Source: Actinomadura pelletieri DSM 43383 (GTDB lineage: Bacteria > Actinomycetota > Actinomycetes > Streptosporangiales > Streptosporangiaceae). From it: 64,000 nucleotides of DNA. The notes under the pieces were generated by a model. That model was not told the origin of the DNA. It did not search any database and saw only the letters and a list, made by a program, of their open reading frames with translations. The stretch is taken from NCBI RefSeq assembly GCF_003634705.1, contig NZ_RBWU01000006.1, forward strand, positions 434,001 to 498,000, read 5' to 3'. This document shows, piece by piece, positions 57,499-64,000 of the stretch. A program made the position numbers and the translations under genes. The first letter of the stretch is position 1. Each line of letters begins with the position of its first letter.

Positions 57499-60400
57499 TC
57501 AAGGCGAACCATCGATGTCGTTGCGGTGGGGGGTTTGGATTAGGCGGGTGCCGGTGCGGCGGTCTATGTGGTAGCCGCGGCCTGGGGGGAGTTTGTGGGG
57601 TTTGATGTTGCCCAGGAGGATGCCCTCGTCCTTGTTGCCGGACATGAGGAGGCCGGGGGAGGCCATTTCCTTGATGCGGGTGATGGCGGGGTCGAACATG
57701 CCGCGGCCGGCGCCGCCCATGGCGCGAGCCAGGATGATGTGCAGGCCGATGTCGCGGGCTTGGGGGAGGAGTTCGACCAGGGGGCGTAGGGGGTTGTCGG
57801 ACGTGGCGACCATTTCGTAGTCGTCGATGATGAGGAACAGGTCGGCGCCCGTCCACCAGGAGCGGGAGCGGAGCTGGTCGGGGGTCAGGTCGGCGGGTGG
57901 GAGTCGTTGCATCATGGCGCCGCGGACGTCGTTGATGAGGGAGGTCGCCGCGGGTGCGGAGGCGCCGAAGCCGATCTGGTGTTCGGTGTTCGCGACGTCC
58001 AGGAGGCTGCGGCCGTAGTCGATGAAGATGATGCGAGCTTGTTCGGGTGTGTAGCGGCTGGTGATGCCGGTGGCGATGTGTCGCAGCAGGTTGGACTTGC
58101 CGCATTCGGCGTCGCCGAGCAGGAGGAAATGCGGGTCCTGTGAGAAGTCCAGGTAGACGGGGGACAGGGACTCCTCGTCTATGCCGATCGGGATGCGCAT
58201 GCCCGTTTCGGCCGGGGACGGCAGTTCCGACACCGGCAGGACGTCCGGAAGCATGCGGACCTGCGGGGCGCGCGGGCCCGTCCAGGATTCATTGACGGCC
58301 TGGACGAGTTTGAGCACGCCGTCGTTCAGCGATTCGTCGGCGCCGCCGCCGTCGATGCGCGGGACGGCGGTGAGGAAATGGAAGCCGTCACGGGACAGGC
58401 CGCGGCCGGGACGTCCCTCCGGAACGTTGTCGGCGAGCTTGCGGTCGATCTCCGACTCGTACGGGTCACCGAGCCGCAGTTCCAGCTTGGTGCCGAAGAG
58501 GTCGCGGACGTTGCTGCGGAATTCGGTCCACTTGTTGGACGCGGCGATGACATGAATGCCGTAGCCCAGGCCGCGGGCGGCGAGTTGGGTGATGGTGTCC
58601 TGTGTGGCTTCGTAGTCCTGCCGGAGCGTGAGCCAGTTGTCGACGACGAGGAAGACGTCGCCGTATCCGTCGCCGGGGTGTTCGCCGGAGGCGCGCATTC
58701 GGCGGTAGGTCGCGATGCCGTCGATGCCGCGTTCGGCGAATTCGCGTTCGCGCTGCTCCAGTAGTCCGCTGACCTCTGCGACGGTGCGGCGGACCCGGTC
58801 GGCGTCCAGGCGGGTGGCGATGCCGCCGACATGGGGCAGGTCGGCGAGGGCGGCGAGGGCGCCGCCGCCGAAATCGAGGCAGTAGAACTGCACCTCGGCG
58901 GGGGTGTGGGTGAGGGCGAGGGACGTGATCAGGGTTCTGATCGTGGTGGACTTGCCGCTCTGCGGGCCGCCCGCGATCCCGATGTGGCCCGCGCTGCCGG
59001 AAAGCTCCAGCCAGTAGGGGTCGCGTCGCTGGTGGAACGGCTTGTCGACGATGCCGGCGACGGCATACAGGCGTCCGCGACCGTCCCAACCGGGTGTGGT
59101 GAGGCCGTGCTCGCGGGTGACCTGCAGGGGCGGGAGGAGTTCGTTCAGTGCGGGTGCCTCGTCCAGTGGCGGCAGCCAGATCTGGTGGGCCTTGGCGCCG
59201 TGGCCGGCGAGCTGCCGGACCACCACGTCGAAAAGGACCTCCCGGTTCTTGTTCTCCTCGGGCTGCGGCTCCGGATCGGACGGCTGCTCGACGACCTGCG
59301 GACGCATGTAGCCCGGCAGGTACGGGACGATCTGTGTGGTGACCGTTCCGGTCGGTCGGCCACTGTTCTGCTGGTCGGGTTGCTCGTCGACCGGGCCCGA
59401 CACGTACGCGGCCTTGAAACGCACCATCGGTTCGGTGGCGAACTTCAGATACCCGTTTCCGGGAGCCGGCGGCAGTTCGTAGGCGTCGGGGACACCGAGG
59501 ACCACCCGCGACTCCATCGCGGAGAACGTCCGCAGGCCGATCCGGTAGGACAGGTGGGTGTCCAGTCCGCGCAGCTTGCCCTCTTCCAGGCGTTGTGAGG
59601 CCAGCAGCAGGTGGACGCCGAGAGAGCGGCCGAGCCGTCCGATCATGACGAACAGTTCCGCGAAGTCGGGCTTGGCGGACAGCAGTTCGGAGAACTCGTC
59701 CAGGACGAGGAAGAGCGTCGGCATCGGCGGCAGGTCGGCGCCGTCGAGCCGGGCCTTCTCGTAGTCGCGGAGTGAGGCGTAGTTGCCCATGGACCGCAGG
59801 TATTCCTGGCGCCGCACCATCTCGCCGTGCAGCGCGTCGTACATGCGGTCCACCAGCGGAAGTTCGTCCTCCAGGTTGGTGATGATGGCGGAGACGTGCT
59901 CCAGGCCGTCCATCCCGAGGAAGGTCGCGCCGCCCTTGAAGTCGACCAGGACGAAGTTCAGGATGTCGGGCGGGTGCGTCATGGCGAGCCCCAGCACCAG
60001 CGTGCGCAACAGCTCGGACTTACCGGAACCGGTCGCGCCGATGCACAGGCCGTGCGGCCCCATGCCGCCCTGCGCCGACTCCTTGATGTCGAGTTCGATG
60101 GGACGTCCTTCGGCGTCCAGTCCGATCGGCACCCGGAAGCGGTTGCGCTGTGCGCGTGGGCGCCACACCCGCGCCGGGTCGACCTCGTACGGGTTGTCGA
60201 CACCGAGCAGGGACGTCAGCGTCATGTTGCCCGACAGGACGTCATCTTCCTCGATCGTGTCGCTCGCACTGGTGCGGAGGGGGCAGAGTTGCCGGGCGAG
60301 GCCCTCGGCCTGCTGGATGCTCACCTTGTCCGGTGCGCCGATCGGGGACGGGACGTCCTTCCCTGTTCGGTCCTTCTTCAGCATGTGGACGCGCCCGGGA

Positions 60401-61482
60401 ACGACGTTCAACCGCAGCGTTCCGGCCTCCGTCGTGTGGCCGACGGTCTGCCCCAGATCGATGACGCAGACGCCCTCGATGCCGTCGGCGGCCAGTTGCG
60501 AGTCGTAGGACGCCATGCCACCGTCCACCACGACCACATGGAGCGGTAACTCGCTGGACGCACGGCCCGCCACGAATCGGGAGCGGTCCTTGACCTCCTG
60601 ACCGAGCAGAACCTCCAGTTCGGACATCGTCGGTGCGATCCTGCGAACCTGCCCCGCGGCGTCGTACTCGGTCGGGTGCAGTGCGTGCGGCAGCCACTTC
60701 GTCCAGTCCCAGTGGGGGAGGTGTTCCTGGGACGTGCAGACGCTGATCTGGAGGTCGTCGGGGGAGTGGAACGCCGCCACCTGCATGAGCATGGCGCGGA
60801 CCATGGCCCGCTTCGCCTCCGTGTCACCGGACAGGAAGATCCGTGAGAACGACCGCAGGTTGATGGCGACGGGAAGCGCCGGCACGGTCGAGTGCGTCCG
60901 CATGAACCGCCGGAGGGCGCCCGCGCTCATCGGTTCCAGATCTTCGACCGGTTTGGTCTCCGGCGCGACCAGTTGGACGGCGAGTCGCTGTGGACCAGCG
61001 CCTACCCGAACCTGGCCGAAATCGCCGTCCTCGGCGCGCCGTTCCCAGAGCCGGGCACTCATGACGATCGACCACAACCGCGAGGGATCCGGGTTGTACC
61101 ACTCCAGCGCCTCCCGTTGCTGGGTGGCGGCCTTGCGAACCTTCGTCCGTACCTGCCCGAGATAACGCAGATAGTCGCGCCGTTCGCTGTTCAGTTTGGA
61201 CTTCCGCTCGCCGGACTTCTGTCCGACCTGGCTGAACATCATGCCGAACATCGACAGGCCCATCATCCCGCCCGCCACCATCTGTAACGGGTTGGAGTTG
61301 GGATTCAGGAACATGAAGGCCATCGCGCCTGAACCAGCCGCCATCGGCAGGTACATCAGGACGTTGCGGAACCCGTCGTTCGTGACCTCGGGAAGTTCGG
61401 GCGGAGACTCCAGCAGGACCTCTCCCCGCGGCATCTCCGGCGGCTTCCTGCGTTCCTTGCGCCGCACCAGCACAGTGCCCAC
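57499..61482 (-). CDS. eccC: Type VII secretion FtsK/SpoIIIE ATPase EccC
   Basis: A 1327-residue motor with EccCa and EccCb in one chain. N-terminal hallmark RRKERRKPPEMPRGEVLLESPPELPE, two membrane helices (NVLMYLPMAAGSGAMAFMFL, MVAGGMMGLSMFGMMF), then three FtsK-type ATPase domains with Walker A at about residues 482 (GATGSGKSELL), 839 (GGPQSGKSTTI) and 1124 (GDAECGKSNLL). The first has a good Walker B/DEF region (LFLVLDEFSELL). I start at GTG 61482, preceded by GGGGAG; a frame from GTG 61542 adds 20 residues without support. It powers export of the WXG/EspC-type proteins encoded just downstream. Confidence 0.94.
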   Translation of the reverse strand: MGTVLVRRKERRKPPEMPRGEVLLESPPELPEVTNDGFRNVLMYLPMAAGSGAMAFMFLNPNSNPLQMVAGGMMGLSMFGMMFSQVGQKSGERKSKLNSERRDYLRYLGQVRTKVRKAATQQREALEWYNPDPSRLWSIVMSARLWERRAEDGDFGQVRVGAGPQRLAVQLVAPETKPVEDLEPMSAGALRRFMRTHSTVPALPVAINLRSFSRIFLSGDTEAKRAMVRAMLMQVAAFHSPDDLQISVCTSQEHLPHWDWTKWLPHALHPTEYDAAGQVRRIAPTMSELEVLLGQEVKDRSRFVAGRASSELPLHVVVVDGGMASYDSQLAADGIEGVCVIDLGQTVGHTTEAGTLRLNVVPGRVHMLKKDRTGKDVPSPIGAPDKVSIQQAEGLARQLCPLRTSASDTIEEDDVLSGNMTLTSLLGVDNPYEVDPARVWRPRAQRNRFRVPIGLDAEGRPIELDIKESAQGGMGPHGLCIGATGSGKSELLRTLVLGLAMTHPPDILNFVLVDFKGGATFLGMDGLEHVSAIITNLEDELPLVDRMYDALHGEMVRRQEYLRSMGNYASLRDYEKARLDGADLPPMPTLFLVLDEFSELLSAKPDFAELFVMIGRLGRSLGVHLLLASQRLEEGKLRGLDTHLSYRIGLRTFSAMESRVVLGVPDAYELPPAPGNGYLKFATEPMVRFKAAYVSGPVDEQPDQQNSGRPTGTVTTQIVPYLPGYMRPQVVEQPSDPEPQPEENKNREVLFDVVVRQLAGHGAKAHQIWLPPLDEAPALNELLPPLQVTREHGLTTPGWDGRGRLYAVAGIVDKPFHQRRDPYWLELSGSAGHIGIAGGPQSGKSTTIRTLITSLALTHTPAEVQFYCLDFGGGALAALADLPHVGGIATRLDADRVRRTVAEVSGLLEQREREFAERGIDGIATYRRMRASGEHPGDGYGDVFLVVDNWLTLRQDYEATQDTITQLAARGLGYGIHVIAASNKWTEFRSNVRDLFGTKLELRLGDPYESEIDRKLADNVPEGRPGRGLSRDGFHFLTAVPRIDGGGADESLNDGVLKLVQAVNESWTGPRAPQVRMLPDVLPVSELPSPAETGMRIPIGIDEESLSPVYLDFSQDPHFLLLGDAECGKSNLLRHIATGITSRYTPEQARIIFIDYGRSLLDVANTEHQIGFGASAPAATSLINDVRGAMMQRLPPADLTPDQLRSRSWWTGADLFLIIDDYEMVATSDNPLRPLVELLPQARDIGLHIILARAMGGAGRGMFDPAITRIKEMASPGLLMSGNKDEGILLGNIKPHKLPPGRGYHIDRRTGTRLIQTPHRNDIDGSP

Positions 61483-61743
61483 TGGACCGGGCTCCCCTCT
61501 TGCCGTGGGATGTCGCAGCCCGACATCATACGGAAAAAACACACCATCGGCCTTCGGGCATCAGGTGATCATCAGTGCGGGGTGGTCGGCAGGATACATC
61601 CCGCTCTACCGGACGGCCGATGCTGATACCGTCCACGACGGTGGAACGACCCCGTAGGCACGCGATGTCATGATTTGTCGCGTCATGGTTTCGCCGGTAT
61701 CCGGATGCTCCCCAGGAGCCATGCTTACAGGTGAGGAAGATCA

Positions 61744-63141
61744 GTGGCCTCAGTCACCGGGGCGGAGCTGTGCAGGGTCACCATCGTGGCCCCAAAGCGT
61801 CGCATCGATATATCGCTGCCCGCTCATGTGCCGTTCGCGCAGTTCTTCCCCACGATCCTGCACTATTCCGGTACGCAGATGGCGGACGCCGGTCTCGCGC
61901 ACGGCGGGTGGGTCCTGCAGCGGCTGGACGAGGCGCCGTTCGAGGGGGGAATGACGCCGGCCCAGGCCGGCCTCCGCGACGGTGAGGTCCTGTACCTGCG
62001 GCCCGGCATGTCGCAGTTGCCCGCGTTGGCGTTCGACGACGTGGCGGACGTGGTCGCGACCGCGATCAACGACCGCCGTGACCGCTGGCGACCCGAATGG
62101 ACGCGGCAGTTCTCCCTGTCGGTCGGCGGTGGCGCCTCGGTGGTCGCGGCCGTCGTGGTACTGCTCGCCGGGCCGTCCTGGATCGTCCCGGCCGCCTCGG
62201 CCGGCGTCATCTGCCTGCTGTACCTCGCCGCCGCGGTCTCGGCCTCGCGCGCCGCGGGCGACGAGCGGGCGGGCACGGTACTGGGATTCGCCGCGTTACC
62301 GCACGCGTTCCTCGCCGGTCTACTCGCCCCCGCCCGCGACACCCCGTTCTCAGGCCTGGACGCCCTCGACGCGCTGGCCGGCTTCGGCACCCTGGTGCTC
62401 GCCTCCGTGATCGCGGTCGTGGGCGTCACCCGCGGCGCGTCGGTCTTCTGGGGGATGGTCCTCGGCGGGCTGCTCGGCACCGTCGCCTCCGGCGTCGCAC
62501 TCGCGTTCGAGGACCTCTCCGCGACGGGAATCGCGGCGGTCACGGTGGTGGTCGCGATGATGCTCACGCCCCTGACCCCGACCCTGGCCTTCCGTTTCTC
62601 AAGGGTGACGCTTCCCCCGGTGCCGCAGAGCGCCGAAGACCTGCGGCGCGACACGATCACCGTGGACGGGCAGGAGATCCTGACCCGCACCGGCCGCGCC
62701 AACCGGTTCATGACCGGGTTCACCGCCGGGCTCGGCGTCATCGCGTTCGTCGGGCTCGTCCCGTCCGCCTTCGACGACGGCTGGCTCGGCCCGACCACCG
62801 CGGCGGTCGTCTCGGTGCTGTTGCTCCTGCGCTCGCGGCTGTTCCGCAGCCGGCCCCAGCGGCTGAACCTGCTGGTTCCCGGAATGCTCGGCGTAGCGGC
62901 GCTGGTGGTCGCGCAGGCATGGGACGCGTCGCCGACCGTGCTGGTGGCCGGTGCGCTGCTCCCGCTGATGGCCGTGGCGGCGACCGTGGTGGGCGTCGGA
63001 CTCTGGCTCCCCGGCCATCGGCCCTCACCTTTCTGGGGTCGTGCCGGGGACATCCTGGAAATGCTCCTGCTGATCGCGCTCATCCCGCTCGCCCTCGGCG
63101 AGTGCGGTCTGTTCGCGTACATGCGCGGCCTCGCCGGTTAG
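61744..63141 (+). CDS. eccD: Type VII secretion membrane channel protein EccD
   Basis: A 465-residue protein: N-terminal ubiquitin-like (YukD) domain (CRVTIVAPKRRIDISLPAHVPFAQFFPTIL... GEVLYLRPG, about residues 10-90), then eleven membrane helices, the EccD layout. Dimeric EccD forms the bulk of the ESX membrane complex. GTG 61744 has GTGAGGAAG upstream. It is divergent from eccC across ~260 bp and is followed after 8 bp by eccB. The divergent gap has no annotated operator, but a promoter pair is expected there. Confidence 0.92.
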   Translation: MASVTGAELCRVTIVAPKRRIDISLPAHVPFAQFFPTILHYSGTQMADAGLAHGGWVLQRLDEAPFEGGMTPAQAGLRDGEVLYLRPGMSQLPALAFDDVADVVATAINDRRDRWRPEWTRQFSLSVGGGASVVAAVVVLLAGPSWIVPAASAGVICLLYLAAAVSASRAAGDERAGTVLGFAALPHAFLAGLLAPARDTPFSGLDALDALAGFGTLVLASVIAVVGVTRGASVFWGMVLGGLLGTVASGVALAFEDLSATGIAAVTVVVAMMLTPLTPTLAFRFSRVTLPPVPQSAEDLRRDTITVDGQEILTRTGRANRFMTGFTAGLGVIAFVGLVPSAFDDGWLGPTTAAVVSVLLLLRSRLFRSRPQRLNLLVPGMLGVAALVVAQAWDASPTVLVAGALLPLMAVAATVVGVGLWLPGHRPSPFWGRAGDILEMLLLIALIPLALGECGLFAYMRGLAG

Positions 63142-63149
63142 GAGTCCGC

Positions 63150-64000
63150 ATGCAGACCCGCAAGGACCTGTTACAAGCGCACCGGCTGATGAGCCAGCGG
63201 GCGTCGCTCGCCCTCATTTCCGGGGAGCCGGACAACCCCGAACTGCCGATGCGACGAATGAACATCGCCGCGTTCAGCGGCATCATGATCGGCATCCTGT
63301 GCATGGCCGCGTTCGGCATCTACGGCGTCATCCGTCCGGGCGGCGCCACGGGCCTGGAAAAGGCCGGAATGCTGATCGTGGAGGAAGAGACCGGCGCCCG
63401 CTACGTATGGTGCGAGAACGGCAGGCTGTGCCCGGTCAGCAACTACGTGTCGGCCCGCCTGGTCGCCGGTGAGAACTCCGACAGCCGCAGGACGGTCTCC
63501 ACCGCGTCCCTCAAGAAGTTCGAGCGCGGCCCCACCCTGGGAATTCCGGGCGCACCGAATACCCTTCCCGAGCCGGACGAACTGACGCGGGGCCCGTGGG
63601 CGGTCTGCGTGCGAACGGTCGAGAGCACCTCACTGGGACGCCGATCGCTGGTCACGCTCACCGCCGAACGAAAAGTCGGCGGCACCCCGCTGACAGACGG
63701 CCAGGCCCTGGTCGTGACGGCGGACGGACATCACTGGTTGCTGTGGCGCAATTCGCGGATGCGGATACCGCCGTACGGGCTGGCGACGCTCGGAGCGACT
63801 CCCGTCCAGATCGCCGGCAAATGGCTGAACTCGGTGACACAGGGCCCGGATTTCGCCGCGCCGAAAATCCCCGGCATCGGGCATCCCGTGAACGGACCAG
63901 CCGGACGCGCGAAAGTGGGCCAGATCTTCAACCTGAGCACGGCGTCCGGCGCGTCGTCATCGTTCGTCCTTCTCGCGGACGGGCTCGCGCCGATCAGTCC
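63150..64000 (+). CDS. eccB: Type VII secretion protein EccB (5' part)
   Basis: The frame starts at ATG 63150 with GGAG 5 bp upstream and runs off the window, giving 283 residues of a protein usually ~480-500 long. The N-terminus QTRKDLLQAHRLMSQRASLALISGEPDNPELPMRR is the EccB signature. A single membrane helix follows (AFSGIMIGILCMAAFGIYGVI, about residues 41-61), then the periplasmic/extracellular domain with a probable disulfide (WCENGRLCPV). EccB joins EccC and EccD in the secretion membrane complex. Confidence 0.93.
   Translation, partial: MQTRKDLLQAHRLMSQRASLALISGEPDNPELPMRRMNIAAFSGIMIGILCMAAFGIYGVIRPGGATGLEKAGMLIVEEETGARYVWCENGRLCPVSNYVSARLVAGENSDSRRTVSTASLKKFERGPTLGIPGAPNTLPEPDELTRGPWAVCVRTVESTSLGRRSLVTLTAERKVGGTPLTDGQALVVTADGHHWLLWRNSRMRIPPYGLATLGATPVQIAGKWLNSVTQGPDFAAPKIPGIGHPVNGPAGRAKVGQIFNLSTASGASSSFVLLADGLAPIS

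Noticed and set aside
57269..58105. Minus-strand frame rich in His/Arg/Pro overlapping the eccC 3' end
   Set aside because: It is an out-of-frame shadow of eccC, with no ribosome-binding site and abnormal composition.
61483..61542. EccC start at 61542 (20 extra residues)
   Set aside because: The family begins near the RRKERRKPPE motif, and GTG 61482 has a good ribosome-binding site; the extension contains the upstream promoter region.

Overview
The window is high-GC actinobacterial DNA. GlnR, the mycothiol synthase MshD, a type VII (ESX) secretion locus, LAL-type LuxR regulators, an ECF sigma/zinc anti-sigma pair and many TANNNT-N6/7-ATG leaderless starts together suggest a filamentous actinomycete, most likely of the Streptosporangiales (Actinomadura/Thermomonosporaceae-like). 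The genus is an inference. No phage, insertion sequence or CRISPR array was found.

Layout. 0-9.5 kb is accessory: the 3' end of a flavin monooxygenase, a probable recombinase remnant beside tRNA-Lys, a P450 divergent from a thioesterase/dienelactone-hydrolase pair, a LAL regulator divergent from an Old Yellow Enzyme, and an NlpC/P60 hydrolase whose 3' end runs into a compound intergenic repeat. 10-23 kb carries a nucleotidyltransferase-fold protein, a BON protein and phosphoesterase, topoisomerase IB with an SDR, an SDR/enoyl-CoA hydratase pair, a second LAL regulator, a secreted M4 protease, a DUF574-type methyltransferase, a SnoaL-like protein divergent from an HxlR repressor, and an orphan MazF/PemK-like protein. 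23-29 kb has the rescue factor ArfB, a two-component system resembling mycobacterial PhoPR, peptide deformylase and a DivIVA-like coiled-coil protein. Beside the two-component operon lies a candidate small RNA whose promoter shares the direct repeats found upstream of the regulator.

29-45 kb holds a gamma-carbonic-anhydrase-like protein, a 1316-residue EccA-like AAA protein, and a phosphate-centred block: DUF47-Pit, a secreted 5'-nucleotidase, pstSCAB with a PHO-box-like direct repeat, with mshD and glnR between or beside them. 45-51 kb carries a ThiS/MoaD protein, an LmeA-like lipoprotein-binding protein, the sigma/anti-sigma pair, a membrane-anchored thioredoxin, and a sulfur operon (DUF4395, rhodanese SseA, DUF1416) preceded by a leaderless cysteine-containing leader peptide.

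51.8-64 kb is an envelope/type VII secretion region: three overlapping membrane-anchored proteins of unknown function, mycosin, a YbaB-like protein, a membrane protein, a WXG-motif membrane protein, an EspC-like small protein, EccC, EccD and the start of EccB. EccE and a local EccA are not seen before the window ends. The small substrate-like genes have visibly lower GC than their neighbours.

The strongest candidates for something new are the putative PhoP-type-controlled small RNA at 24370-24535, the structured leader before DUF47-Pit, the large degenerate-ATPase EccA-like protein, and the orphan MazF/PemK-like protein. All coordinates and starts come from reading the sequence; no database search was run.
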